Below, in pieces: positions 20,967 to 30,928 of a stretch of DNA of 64,000 bases (its first letter is position 1; each line of letters starts with the position of its first letter). Location of the stretch: assembly GCF_002001165.1 (NCBI RefSeq), contig NZ_MUNQ01000006.1, positions 395,249 through 459,248 on the forward strand, in the 5' to 3' direction. The notes below the pieces were generated by a model. That model was not told the DNA's origin, ran no database searches, and saw only the letters and a program-made list of their open reading frames with translations. The translations under genes and the position numbers were made by a program. This DNA comes from Rhodanobacter sp. C05 (GTDB lineage: Bacteria; Pseudomonadota; Gammaproteobacteria; Xanthomonadales; Rhodanobacteraceae).

Positions 20967-21488
20967 ATGGCCAAGCAAAGTAGTCAGAAATTCATCGCAC
21001 GCAACCGTGCGCCGCGCGTGCAGATCGAATATGACGTTGAGGTCTACGGCGCACAGAAAAAGGTGCAGGTGCCGTTTGTGATGGGTGTGATGTCCGATCT
21101 TTCCGGTGCGAATGCCGGGGAGCTGCCGCCGATCGAAGACCGCAAGGCGCTGGAGATCGATGTCGACAACTTCGACAACCGCATGCAGGCAATGAAGCCG
21201 CGAGTGACTTTCGCTGTGCCTAATACGCTGACCGGAGAAGGCAATCTCTCCGTCGATATCACCTTTGAGAGCATGGATGATTTCTCTCCCGCCGCGGTCG
21301 CAAAAAAAGTGGGTGCGGTAGCAAAGCTGCTTGAGGCACGTACCCAGCTCGCCAACCTCGATACCTACATGGATGGCAAGGCCGGTGCTGAAAAACTCAT
21401 TGCGCAGGCCTTGAAAGATCCGGCACTGCTGCAGTCCCTGGTATCGGCACCCAAGCCGGCCGACGGCAACAACAAAGACGGGGAGTAA
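20967..21488 (+). CDS. tssB: T6SS contractile sheath small subunit TssB
   Basis: 173 residues, VipA/ImpB family. It opens MAKQSSQKFIARNRAPRVQI and carries the conserved LPPIEDRKALEIDVDNFD and VDITFESMDDFSP segments. With TssC it forms the cytoplasmic sheath whose contraction drives the Hcp tube. GGGAGA precedes the ATG. It is the first gene of the operon and is followed by tssC after 6 bases. Confidence 0.97.
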   Translation: MAKQSSQKFIARNRAPRVQIEYDVEVYGAQKKVQVPFVMGVMSDLSGANAGELPPIEDRKALEIDVDNFDNRMQAMKPRVTFAVPNTLTGEGNLSVDITFESMDDFSPAAVAKKVGAVAKLLEARTQLANLDTYMDGKAGAEKLIAQALKDPALLQSLVSAPKPADGNNKDGE

Positions 21489-21494
21489 TCGAGC

Positions 21495-22991
21495 ATGGCC
21501 ACCGAAAACCTAGCCGAACAACAGGGCGGCGCAGTCCAGACTCTTGATGCGGGCGATTTCGCCTCGTTGTTGAACAAGGAATTCAAGCCGAAGAGCGATC
21601 GTGCGAAAGAGGAAGTGGAGTCTGCGATTCGCACGCTGGCCGAGCAGGTATTGAACAAGTCGGACATCGTTTCCGACGATGTTGCTCAGACCATCAATGC
21701 CTATATTGCAGAGCTGGATCGCAAACTCAGTGAGCAAATCAACCTGATCATGCATCACGCCGATTTCCAGAAGCTGGAAAGCGCCTGGCGTGGTCTTCAT
21801 CACCTGGTCAACAACACCGAAACGGATCAGCAGCTGAAGATCCGCGTGATGAACATTTCCAAGAAGGAACTGGCCAAGACCCTGAAGCGTTACAAGGGCA
21901 CCGCCTGGGATCAGAGCCCGATCTTCAAGAAGATGTATGAAGAGGAGTATGGCCAGCTGGGTGGCGAGCCGTATGGCTGCCTGGTCGGTGACTACTACTT
22001 TGACCATAGTCCGCCCGATGTGGAGCTGCTTGGCGGCATCGCACAGGTTGCCGCGGCCGCGCACGCGCCATTCCTGGCTGCTGCCAATTCAACCTTGATG
22101 GGTATGGACAGCTGGAACGAACTTGCCAACCCGCGTGATCTGGCCAAGATTTTCTCGACCCCGGACTATGCCTCGTGGCGTTCGCTGCGTGAATCGGACG
22201 ATGCCAAATACATCGGCCTGACCATGCCACGCACGCTGGCGCGTCTGCCTTATGGTGCGAAGACGGATCCGGTCGAAGAATTCAACTTCGAGGAAGATAC
22301 CGCGGGTGCCGATTCGTCCAAGTACACCTGGCAGAATGCGGCGTATTCGATGGCGGTGAACATCAATCGCTCGTTCAAGGAATATGGTTGGTGCTCGCGG
22401 ATTCGTGGCATCGAGTCCGGTGGTGCGGTGGAAGGACTGCCCTCGCATACTTTCCCGACCGACGATGGCGGCGTGGACATGAAGTGCCCCACTGAAATCG
22501 CCATTACCGACCGGCGCTCGGCCGAACTCGACAAGATGGGCATGATGCCGCTGGTGCACCGGAAAAACTCGGACATGGCGGCCTTCATCAGCGCGCAGTC
22601 CTTGAGCAAGCCGGAGGAGTATGACGATCCGGACGCAACGGCCAATGCCGCCTTGGGTGCACGCTTGCCTTACATGTTTGCCTGCTGCCGTTTCGCGCAT
22701 TACCTCAAGTGCATCGTGCGCGACAAGATCGGCTCGTTCAAGGATCGCGATGCGATGGAGCGCTGGCTGACGTCTTGGATACTGCAGTATGTCGACGGTG
22801 ATCCCGCCAACTCCAGTGAAGAGACCAAGGCACGCAAACCGTTGTCTGCCGCAGAAGTCGTGGTTGAGGAGGTCGAGGGTGCGCCGGGCTACTACACCTC
22901 GAAGTTCTTCCTCAAACCGCACTATCAGCTGGAAGGCCTGACTGTCTCCCTGAGGCTCGTGTCTCGTCTGCCGTCCGCGGCCAAGAGCTGA
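21495..22991 (+). CDS. tssC: T6SS contractile sheath large subunit TssC
   Basis: 498 residues, VipB/ImpC family, normal length. Visible family signatures include LESAWRGLHHLV, VGDYYFDHSP and the RLPYGAKTDPVEEFNFEE segment, with the C-terminal sheath-handshake region at the end (YQLEGLTVSLRLVSRLP). Partner of TssB. Confidence 0.98.
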   Translation: MATENLAEQQGGAVQTLDAGDFASLLNKEFKPKSDRAKEEVESAIRTLAEQVLNKSDIVSDDVAQTINAYIAELDRKLSEQINLIMHHADFQKLESAWRGLHHLVNNTETDQQLKIRVMNISKKELAKTLKRYKGTAWDQSPIFKKMYEEEYGQLGGEPYGCLVGDYYFDHSPPDVELLGGIAQVAAAAHAPFLAAANSTLMGMDSWNELANPRDLAKIFSTPDYASWRSLRESDDAKYIGLTMPRTLARLPYGAKTDPVEEFNFEEDTAGADSSKYTWQNAAYSMAVNINRSFKEYGWCSRIRGIESGGAVEGLPSHTFPTDDGGVDMKCPTEIAITDRRSAELDKMGMMPLVHRKNSDMAAFISAQSLSKPEEYDDPDATANAALGARLPYMFACCRFAHYLKCIVRDKIGSFKDRDAMERWLTSWILQYVDGDPANSSEETKARKPLSAAEVVVEEVEGAPGYYTSKFFLKPHYQLEGLTVSLRLVSRLPSAAKS

Positions 22992-23120
22992 TTGAGTGTA
23001 AGTGTCACCTGGTTTCAAAAGTCGCATCAGCAATTGCAACGCAAGCAACTACCAGTAGCGTCCACGAAATACGTAGGGTACGGCTGGTTCAACTGAAATA
23101 AACAGTCCAGGAGAATTCTG

Positions 23121-23609
23121 ATGTCATTAGACATGCATTTGAAATTGGAAGGCGGTTCGACCAAGTTCACCGGCGAATCGAAGCATGCGAAGCACAAGGA
23201 CGAGATTCAGGTTCTGGCTTGGTCCTGGGGCATGTCGCAGAGTGGTTCGTTTGGCCACGGTAGCGGTGGTGGTGCCGGCAAGGCGAATGTGCAGGACATC
23301 AGCTTCACCAAGTACATCGACAAGAGTTCGACGTCGTTCATCAAGGCACTGACGACGGGCGATCACATGGATACCGTGACCTTGGCGATTTCGAAGGCTG
23401 GCGGCAAGCAGGAAGACTACTTCACCATCAAGCTTTCGAGCGCAATGGTCACCAGCTATTCCACAGGCGGCTCGGGTGGCGAAGACATGCTGACCGAAAA
23501 CGTCTCGATCGCCTTTGCGAAATTCGATGTTGAGTACTTCGCACAGACCGACAAGGGTGTGGTTGCCTCGGCCGGTACGGTGACTTACAGCGTCGAGACC
23601 GTAAGCTGA
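23121..23609 (+). CDS. hcp: T6SS tube protein Hcp
   Basis: 162 residues, Hcp1 family, beta-barrel that stacks as hexameric rings to form the needle tube. The start MSLDMHLKLEG and the segment IQVLAWSWGMSQSG are typical. A strong AGGAGA site precedes the ATG. A glycine-rich loop (GHGSGGGAGK) near residue 50 may line the pore. A 129-base gap from tssC allows extra transcripts for this high-copy protein. Confidence 0.97.
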   Translation: MSLDMHLKLEGGSTKFTGESKHAKHKDEIQVLAWSWGMSQSGSFGHGSGGGAGKANVQDISFTKYIDKSSTSFIKALTTGDHMDTVTLAISKAGGKQEDYFTIKLSSAMVTSYSTGGSGGEDMLTENVSIAFAKFDVEYFAQTDKGVVASAGTVTYSVETVS

Positions 23610-23798
23610 TCCAGGTCGTTTGATTGAGGTTCGTGGGAACCCTGTACGAGTCGGTCGTGTATTGTGGCGTTGCGCATGAGTTTGCAGTTGCAAACAGCCA
23701 TATGCCGACCGCTTGTCCAGAGTTTCCCCGTGAGCCGGACACTTCATGGGGTTGGTCATGTCATTGACATGGCCAAGAGTTGGCCTGCGAGAGATGAA

Positions 23799-24590
23799 AT
23801 GACGCCTGAAAGCAAGCTCAAAGAAGGCCGGCTCGACGAGGCATTGCAACTGCTGACTGTGGAAGTACGCAACAACCCGGCAGACGCCAAGCGCCGGGTT
23901 TTTTTATTCCAGCTGTTGTCCTTGCTGGGGCAATGGGAGCGTGCGCAGAACCAGTTGAACATCAGCGGCGAGCTTGAACCACTCAACGCGATGATGGTGG
24001 GTGCCTATACCGAAGCGTTGAAAGGTGAGCTGGTACGTACCGAAGTTTTTGCCGGAAAGCGTCTGCCGGTGGTGATCGGTGAGCCCGAGCAGTGGCTGGC
24101 ATTGTTGCTGCAGGCGCTCAAGCTGACGGCTGACGGATTGCATGAACAGGCCGCGGTCTTGCGTGAGCAGGCTTTCGAGCAGGCCACGGCGGTAAGCGGG
24201 ACCATTGACGGTACGCCGTTCGAGTGGATCGCAGACGCCGATCCGCGGCTTGGCCCGTGCCTCGAGATCATCGTCAACGGCGGATATTCCTGGGTGCCGT
24301 TTTCGCGCTTGAAGGAACTGAAGTTCGAAGCGCCGACAGATCTGCGCGACAAGGTGTGGGTGCCGGTGCAGGTGACATGGGTCAATGGCGGCCGCGCGAT
24401 CGGTTTCATCCCCAGCCGCTATCAAGGCTCAGAACGTGCCGACGAGAGTGATCTCGTACTGGCACGCAAGACGGACTGGGTCGAGACCGCGACCGATTTC
24501 CAGGTCGGTTGCGGCCAACGGATGCTGGCGACCGATACAGGTGATTACCCGTTGCTCGATGTCCGCCTGATCGCGTTTGACGCAGCATGA
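23799..24590 (+). CDS. tagJ: T6SS accessory protein TagJ (ImpE/SciE)
   Basis: About 263 residues from MTPESKLKEGRLDEAL, a TPR-like N-terminus followed by the ImpE domain with PLLDVRLIAF at the end. TagJ proteins bind TssB and assist ClpV-driven sheath recycling in some T6SS. The frame is open upstream to 23664; I chose ATG 23799 because homologues begin at this helix, but ATG 23769 is possible. Confidence 0.88.
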   Translation: MTPESKLKEGRLDEALQLLTVEVRNNPADAKRRVFLFQLLSLLGQWERAQNQLNISGELEPLNAMMVGAYTEALKGELVRTEVFAGKRLPVVIGEPEQWLALLLQALKLTADGLHEQAAVLREQAFEQATAVSGTIDGTPFEWIADADPRLGPCLEIIVNGGYSWVPFSRLKELKFEAPTDLRDKVWVPVQVTWVNGGRAIGFIPSRYQGSERADESDLVLARKTDWVETATDFQVGCGQRMLATDTGDYPLLDVRLIAFDAA

Positions 24591-24608
24591 CGCGGGTGTG
24601 AGGACGTC

Positions 24609-25112
24609 ATGGCCGAGTTGACCACTCAGGAAAGGCTGCAGCCCTCGCTGCTTGATCGGCTGACCGACGATGAACCCGGCAAGGCTGAGGAAAGTCGCGA
24701 GAAACGCGTGATCTCGGCTACCAGGCTGCGCGATTGCGTGTCGCGAGACATGTCCTGGCTGCTGAACTGCGTGAGTCTTTCGGCGGGTATGGATCTCGCC
24801 GACTACCCCGAGGTGTCACGCTCGGTGCTGAATTTCGGTATCCCCGACCTCACTGGCGTGGCTCTGTCGGGAATTGATGCGGATACCCTGCAGCGTCAGG
24901 TCAAGGAAGCGATACTCGCTTTCGAGCCGCGTCTGACGGCTAACACATTGCGAGTCACGGTAAACGCGAACGCCTCGCGCATGGATCGGCAGGCGTTGAT
25001 GTTCAACATCGAATCCGAAATGTGGGCCCAACCGATTCCGCTCAATCTCTACCTGAAAACCGAGGTGGATCTGGAGACGGGCAAGTTCAAGGTATCGGAG
25101 GGCTTCGGCTGA
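24609..25112 (+). CDS. tssE: T6SS baseplate protein TssE (gp25-like)
   Basis: 167 residues with the gp25/lysozyme-like wedge fold: N-terminal PSLLDRL motif, then LRDCVSRDMSWLLN and a conserved SRSVLNFGIPDLTG core. It joins the sheath to the baseplate. Placed between tagJ and tssF as in many clusters; 6 bases separate it from tssF. Confidence 0.95.
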   Translation: MAELTTQERLQPSLLDRLTDDEPGKAEESREKRVISATRLRDCVSRDMSWLLNCVSLSAGMDLADYPEVSRSVLNFGIPDLTGVALSGIDADTLQRQVKEAILAFEPRLTANTLRVTVNANASRMDRQALMFNIESEMWAQPIPLNLYLKTEVDLETGKFKVSEGFG

Positions 25113-25118
25113 TCATCC

Positions 25119-27002
25119 ATGGACCCGCGTTTGCTGCGTTACTACAACCGTGAGCTACAGCACGTCCGCGAGATGGGCGGCGAATTCGCGCGCGAATACC
25201 CGAAAATCGCCGGTCGTCTCGGGCTGGAAGGCTTCGAGTGTGCAGACCCGTATGTAGAGCGCCTTCTTGAAGGGTTTGCGTTCCTGGCAGCTCGAGTGCA
25301 GCTCAAGCTGGATGCGCAATACCCTGTGTTTACCCAGCACATGCTGGAGATGATCTACCCGCATTACCTGGCGCCGATTCCCTCGATGGCCGTAGTGCAG
25401 ATGCAGCCTGATCTGAAAGAGAGCGGGTTGCTCACGGGGCATACTGTGGCTCGTCATACCGCACTGCGCAGCCTGACCGGCAAGGATGACCGTACCGCGT
25501 GCGAATACCGTACAGCTCACGATGTCACGCTATGGCCGCTGGAGCTCACCGAAGCCAAGTACTTCGAAACTCCAGCTGCCATCGCCGCGACCGGCGTAGC
25601 GCTGCCGGCGGGCAAGCCGGTACGTGCGGGTTTGCGACTGAAGTTCCGCATTTCTGCGGGCGCCCAGGCAAACATGTTGGCGCTGGACAATCTGCCGGTA
25701 TTCATCGCCGGTGTGGATGAACTACCCAAGCGATTGTACGAACAGCTGCTGGGCAACGCGGTGAGTTATATCGTGCGTGGGCATGGCGCGAACGGCGAAG
25801 TCAGTCAGAGTTTCGACGGTGCAAGCATCCGGCGCCGGGGCTTCGACGATGATGAGGCCCTGATTCCCTACACCGGTCGCTCGTTCAGCGGCTATCGGCT
25901 GCTGCAGGAGTATTTCGCCTGTCCCGAACGATTCCTGTTCGCAGAATTTACCGGCCTCAAGCCTGTGCTGGCGCGTATCCCGAACAGCGAATTCGAGATC
26001 GTGGTGCTGTTCGACCGCAGTGTGGCCAGCCTGCACAACGCAATTGATGCCAGCAACTTCCGCCTGTTCTGCACGCCGGCGATCAACCTGTTTCCGCGTC
26101 GTGCCGATCGCATTCATCTGCAGCAGGGCAAGACCGAATATCACGTTCTTGCCGATCGTACGCGCCCGATGGATTTCGAAATCCACAGTATCGGCAACGT
26201 CGAGGGGTTCGGTGACAAGCAGGAGCCAGAGCAACGCTTCCTGCCATTCTACGGCTGCGATGAGCGTACCTGGCACAGCCAGCATTCCGCTTACTACACT
26301 GTTCGTCGCGAGCCGCGCCTGGTCTCGTCGCGGCAGAAGCGGCAGGGTGCGCGCTCCAGTTACGTCGGCAACGAGATGTTCATCGCGCTGGTGGATTCCA
26401 ACGATGCGCCGTACTCCACCCAGCTGCGCCAGGTCGGCATGCAGTTGATGTGCACCAACCGGGATCTGCCGCTGCAGATGCCAGTGGGCAAGTCAAAGAC
26501 CGATTTCACACTGGAGACGGGTGCGCCGGTCGAAGCCATCCGCTGCGTTGCCGGTCCGACCAAGCCGCGGGCACCGGTGGCCACGGGTGAAACCGCGTGG
26601 CGACTGCTGAGTCATCTGCAACTGAACTATGTATCGCTGCTGGAAAACAACAGTGGAGAGGGTGCGGCTGCCCTGCGCGAAATGCTGACGCTGTATTGCG
26701 ACGAGTTCGATTCCGGCGCCTTGCGCCAGATCGAAGGCGTGAAGGCTGTCAGTTCACAGGCGATCGTTCGGCGTATTCCGGTGCCGGGGCCGATCACCTT
26801 TGGTCGTGGGTTGGAGATCACGCTGACTTGTGATGACGGCGCTTTCGAGGGGACTGGCGCCTTCCTGCTGGGCGCAGTGATGCAGCACTTTTTCGCGCGC
26901 TATGTATCCATCAATTCCTTTACCGAAACCGTTCTGCGCACATTGGAACGTAACGAGGTCGCTCGATGGCCCGCCAAGCTGGGAACGCGGCAGACGCTGT
27001 AG
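25119..27002 (+). CDS. tssF: T6SS baseplate protein TssF
   Basis: 627 residues, VasA/ImpG family. It begins MDPRLLRYYNRELQHVREMG, the hallmark TssF start, and carries the conserved ARVQLKLDAQYP and MLEMIYPHYLAPIPS segments. It forms a TssF2G wedge with TssG. The end overlaps tssG by 37 bases, suggesting coupling. Confidence 0.97.
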   Translation: MDPRLLRYYNRELQHVREMGGEFAREYPKIAGRLGLEGFECADPYVERLLEGFAFLAARVQLKLDAQYPVFTQHMLEMIYPHYLAPIPSMAVVQMQPDLKESGLLTGHTVARHTALRSLTGKDDRTACEYRTAHDVTLWPLELTEAKYFETPAAIAATGVALPAGKPVRAGLRLKFRISAGAQANMLALDNLPVFIAGVDELPKRLYEQLLGNAVSYIVRGHGANGEVSQSFDGASIRRRGFDDDEALIPYTGRSFSGYRLLQEYFACPERFLFAEFTGLKPVLARIPNSEFEIVVLFDRSVASLHNAIDASNFRLFCTPAINLFPRRADRIHLQQGKTEYHVLADRTRPMDFEIHSIGNVEGFGDKQEPEQRFLPFYGCDERTWHSQHSAYYTVRREPRLVSSRQKRQGARSSYVGNEMFIALVDSNDAPYSTQLRQVGMQLMCTNRDLPLQMPVGKSKTDFTLETGAPVEAIRCVAGPTKPRAPVATGETAWRLLSHLQLNYVSLLENNSGEGAAALREMLTLYCDEFDSGALRQIEGVKAVSSQAIVRRIPVPGPITFGRGLEITLTCDDGAFEGTGAFLLGAVMQHFFARYVSINSFTETVLRTLERNEVARWPAKLGTRQTL

Positions 27003-27988
27003 CGCTGGAAAATGCGTTGCGCGACCATCCGGAGAGCTTCGAATTTTTCGAGGCTGCCCGCAGGCTTGAGTGTGCGTTTCCGGAGCGGCCCCGGTTGGGG
27101 CAGTCCACCAAGGCCGCGGATGATTTTGTGCGGCTGTGCCAGACACCATCGTTGCTCTTTGCACCGCGCATGGTCGATCGCTATCAGCCAGGTGGTGGTG
27201 GCAGGCCGGCGCGCATGCATGGGCTGTTCTTCGGCCTGTTCGGACCCAACGCGCCGCTGCCCCTGCATCTCACCGAATACGCGATGGATCGCGAGCTGAA
27301 TTCCAAGGACAGCACCTTCATCGCGTTCGCAAACATCTTCCATCACCGGATGATGAGCCTGTTCTATCGGGCATGGGCCGATTCCCAGCCGACCGTGCAT
27401 CTGGATCGTCCAGCCGAGGATCGTTTCCGTCTTTACATGGGCGCGATGGTGGGGCTGGCCACGCCGAACCTCGGCGACCGCGATGCATTGCCGGATCAGT
27501 TCAAGCGCTTCTTTGCCGGTCGACTGCTGCAGCAAACCCGCAATGCCGAAGGCTTGAAGGGAATGCTTGAACGGTTCTTCCGCATCCCGGTCGGCATCGT
27601 CGAATTCGTGGCCGAATGGATGCGCCTGCCGCCGGCTTCCCATCTCCGGCTGGGCTCATCCAGCGAAGTAGCCGGGTTGGGGCGCACGGCGGTCACGGGC
27701 GAGTACGTGTGGGGTTGCCAGCAACGCTTCCGTCTGCGGCTCGGGCCGCTCAGTCGTGCCGAATTCAACAACTTCCTGCCCGGTGGCGAGGCGCTCAGGC
27801 AACTGGTGGCTGCGGTCAAGACCTACGTAGGCGAGGAAAAAGCCTGGGATGTGCAACTTGTGCTGAAGCGGGCCGATATCCCTGCTACCCGCCTGGGGCA
27901 GAACGGACGTATGGGGCTGACCACCTGGATGGGCCAGCCGTCGCAGAAAAACGATGCCGACGATGTCGTGCTCAAACCCGTAGGGTGA
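26966..27988 (+). CDS. tssG: T6SS baseplate protein TssG
   Basis: 340 residues, VasB/ImpH family. Early ESFEFFEAARRLE and the FGLFGPNAPLPLHLTEYA segment are typical, as is the C-terminal FNNFLPGG region. It pairs with TssF in the baseplate wedge. The start overlaps the tssF end. Confidence 0.96.
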   Translation: MARQAGNAADAVALENALRDHPESFEFFEAARRLECAFPERPRLGQSTKAADDFVRLCQTPSLLFAPRMVDRYQPGGGGRPARMHGLFFGLFGPNAPLPLHLTEYAMDRELNSKDSTFIAFANIFHHRMMSLFYRAWADSQPTVHLDRPAEDRFRLYMGAMVGLATPNLGDRDALPDQFKRFFAGRLLQQTRNAEGLKGMLERFFRIPVGIVEFVAEWMRLPPASHLRLGSSSEVAGLGRTAVTGEYVWGCQQRFRLRLGPLSRAEFNNFLPGGEALRQLVAAVKTYVGEEKAWDVQLVLKRADIPATRLGQNGRMGLTTWMGQPSQKNDADDVVLKPVG

Positions 27989-28092
27989 TTGATCGCGCAC
28001 GGTATCGAGATCGGACAAGAGAGACGGCCTCACGACATTGGCTTGACTTCGTTCCAGCAAATTCGGATTGACAACCATCGCACTAAGGATCA

Positions 28093-30831
28093 ATGACCAT
28101 GGCCGAAATCAGTCGCAGCGCCCTGTTCGGGAAGCTCAACAAACTCGCCTTCCGGGGCATCGAAAGCGCCACCGTGTTCTGCAAGCTGCGCGGCAATCCG
28201 TATGTGGAGCTGGTGCACTGGATCCATCAGATCCTGCAGCTGCAGGATTCGGATCTGCATCGCATCGTCAAGCAGTTCAATCTGAATCCGTCAAATCTGG
28301 TGCGCGACCTCACCGACGCGCTGGATCGCCTGCCGCGAGGTTCATCGAGCATCTCCGACCTTTCCGGCGATGTCGAAGAGGCTGTCGAGCGTGGCTGGGT
28401 GTTCGCCACCTTGATGTTTGGCGAGGCGCAGGTGCGCACTGGCTATCTCATCGTCGGCTGCATGCGCACACGCAATCTGCGCAATGTGCTGGTGAACATC
28501 TCGGCGGAATTCGACAAGATCAAGCCCGAGGCGCTGATGGAGAAATTTGCCGAAGTCGTAGCGGGCTCGCCGGAAGACGGACAGAGCGCAAACGACGGCT
28601 TCAAGATGGGTGGCGGTAGTGCACCCGGCGAAGCCAGCGGAGCAATGTCGCCCGCCCAGATGGGCAAGCAGGAAGCGTTGCGGCAGTTCACCGTAGACCT
28701 CACCGAACAGGCGCGCAGCGGCAAGATGGATCCGATCGTGGGTCGTGACGACGAGATCCGTCAGCTGGTCGACATCCTCATGCGTCGCCGGCAGAACAAC
28801 CCGATGCTGGTCGGCGAGGCTGGTGTGGGCAAGACTGCGGTGATCGAGGGTTTCGCATTGCGCATCGTCGCCGGCGATGTACCGCCACCGCTGAAGGATG
28901 TGCAACTGCGCGTACTCGATGTCGGCCTGCTGCAGGCCGGTGCCAGCATGAAGGGCGAGTTCGAGAACCGCCTGAAGCAGGTCATCGAGGAAGTGCAGTC
29001 CTCGACCAAACCGATCATTTTGTTCATCGACGAGGCGCACACCCTGGTTGGTGCTGGTGGAGCAGCGGGTACCGGCGACGCCGCAAACCTGCTCAAGCCT
29101 GCGCTGGCGCGCGGCAACCTGCGCACGATTGGCGCCACCACCTGGGCCGAGTACAAGAAGCATATCGAGAAGGATCCGGCGCTGACCCGCCGCTTCCAGA
29201 CCGTGCAGATCGACGAGCCCAGCGAGGAAAAGGCGATCCTGATGATGCGCGGTGTCGCCAGCGTGATGGAGAAGCACCACAAGGTGCAGATCCTCGACGA
29301 AGCGCTGGAGGCCGCGGTCAAGCTTTCGCATCGTTATATCCCGGCGCGTCAGCTGCCGGACAAGGCGGTCAGCCTGCTCGATACTTCGTGCGCACGCGTG
29401 GCGATCAGCCAGCATGCGGTGCCTGCAGAAGTGGATGACACCCGCAAGCGCATCGAGGCGCTGGAAACCGAGCTGGCCATCATCGGTCGCGAGAAGAATG
29501 TCGGTGTCGATGTAAAGGTGCGCGAGGAAGCGGCTACCGAGAAACTGGCAACGCAGAAGGCGCGGCTGGAAACCCTGGAAGCGAACTGGGTCACCGAGAA
29601 GGCGCTGGTCGAGAAGGTTCTTGAAATACGCGCCCGTTTGCGTGGTACGGCTGCGCCCGTGGAAGGTACCGGCAGCAAGCTGGAGGAGTCTGCCAACAAG
29701 GAAGCAGTTGCCGAAGGTGTAGCGGCACTCGACGGCGCCGAACGTACAACGGCGCTGGAGGAGCTGAAAGGGCTGCAAACCCAGCTTGCCGAACTGCAGG
29801 GCGAGCACCCATTGATCCTGGCTTCGGTGGATCAGCAGGCCGTCGGCTCGGTGGTTTCGGACTGGACCGGCATTCCGGTCGGTCGCATGGTCAAGAGCGA
29901 AGTCGAGACTGTGATGAACCTGGCCAAGCTGATGGGTGCCCGTGTCATTGGCCAGGATCATGCGATGGAGATGATCGCCAAACGCATCCAGACCTCGCGT
30001 GCCGGACTGGTCGATCCGAACAAGCCGATCGGCGTGTTCATGCTCGCCGGCACTTCCGGTGTCGGCAAGACCGAGACCGCTCTGGCCTTGGCCGAAGCTT
30101 TGTATGGTGGCGAGCAGAACATCATCACCATCAACATGAGCGAATTCCAGGAAGCGCACACGGTGTCCACCCTGAAGGGCGCACCTCCCGGCTACATCGG
30201 CTATGGGGAAGGTGGTGTCTTGACCGAGGCGGTACGTCGCAAGCCATATTCGGTGGTGCTGCTGGACGAGGTGGAGAAGGCACACCCGGACGTGCATGAA
30301 ATCTTCTTCCAGGTATTCGACAAGGGCGTGATGGAAGACGGTGAGGGCCGCTCGATCGACTTCAAGAACTGCCTGATCCTGCTCACCACCAATGCCGGCA
30401 CCGAGATGATCGCCAGCCTGTGCAAGGATCCCGAGCTGATGCCCGATCACGAGGGCATGGCCAAGGCCTTGCGCGAGCCCTTGCTGAAGATCTTCCCGCC
30501 GGCCCTGCTGGGGCGTTTGGTGACGATCCCGTATTACCCGCTCAGCCCTGAGATGCTGGGCAAGATCGTCAAACTGCAGATCAACCGCATCAAGAAACGC
30601 GTCGAGGCGCGCTACAAGATCCCGTTCGAGTACAGCGAGGACGTGGTGAAGCTGGTGGTCGCGCGCTGTACCGAGACCGAGTCAGGCGGGCGCATGATCG
30701 ACGCGATTCTCACCAACTCGATGCTGCCCGATATTTCACGTGCATTCCTGACCAAGATGATGGAAGGCGAGCAGATTGCGAAGGTGCAGGTGGGGGTGAC
30801 GGACGGGGAGTTTTCGTACGGGTTTGTGTGA
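28093..30831 (+). CDS. clpV: T6SS sheath-disassembly ATPase ClpV
   Basis: 912-residue ClpB-type AAA+ protein. Order: Clp N-domain (~1-160) that binds contracted TssC, AAA1 with GEAGVGKT at 241-248, a middle coiled region with a long Ala/Glu-rich stretch, AAA2 with GTSGVGKT, and a D2-small domain. It refolds contracted sheath for reuse. AAGGA precedes the ATG; a second ATG two codons later is also usable. Last gene of the first operon. Confidence 0.97.
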   Translation: MTMAEISRSALFGKLNKLAFRGIESATVFCKLRGNPYVELVHWIHQILQLQDSDLHRIVKQFNLNPSNLVRDLTDALDRLPRGSSSISDLSGDVEEAVERGWVFATLMFGEAQVRTGYLIVGCMRTRNLRNVLVNISAEFDKIKPEALMEKFAEVVAGSPEDGQSANDGFKMGGGSAPGEASGAMSPAQMGKQEALRQFTVDLTEQARSGKMDPIVGRDDEIRQLVDILMRRRQNNPMLVGEAGVGKTAVIEGFALRIVAGDVPPPLKDVQLRVLDVGLLQAGASMKGEFENRLKQVIEEVQSSTKPIILFIDEAHTLVGAGGAAGTGDAANLLKPALARGNLRTIGATTWAEYKKHIEKDPALTRRFQTVQIDEPSEEKAILMMRGVASVMEKHHKVQILDEALEAAVKLSHRYIPARQLPDKAVSLLDTSCARVAISQHAVPAEVDDTRKRIEALETELAIIGREKNVGVDVKVREEAATEKLATQKARLETLEANWVTEKALVEKVLEIRARLRGTAAPVEGTGSKLEESANKEAVAEGVAALDGAERTTALEELKGLQTQLAELQGEHPLILASVDQQAVGSVVSDWTGIPVGRMVKSEVETVMNLAKLMGARVIGQDHAMEMIAKRIQTSRAGLVDPNKPIGVFMLAGTSGVGKTETALALAEALYGGEQNIITINMSEFQEAHTVSTLKGAPPGYIGYGEGGVLTEAVRRKPYSVVLLDEVEKAHPDVHEIFFQVFDKGVMEDGEGRSIDFKNCLILLTTNAGTEMIASLCKDPELMPDHEGMAKALREPLLKIFPPALLGRLVTIPYYPLSPEMLGKIVKLQINRIKKRVEARYKIPFEYSEDVVKLVVARCTETESGGRMIDAILTNSMLPDISRAFLTKMMEGEQIAKVQVGVTDGEFSYGFV

Positions 30832-30928
30832 AGAATGCGGAATTGAGCTGGAGTGCCTTGGTCTTTTTTTAATATTCAATAAGCATAAAAATATTATTTC
30901 AGTATTTGAAACCTGAAGGGAATCTACC

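Noticed and set aside
28342..30450. 702-codon minus-strand open frame opposite clpV
   Set aside because: Antisense shadow; translation has no family pattern.
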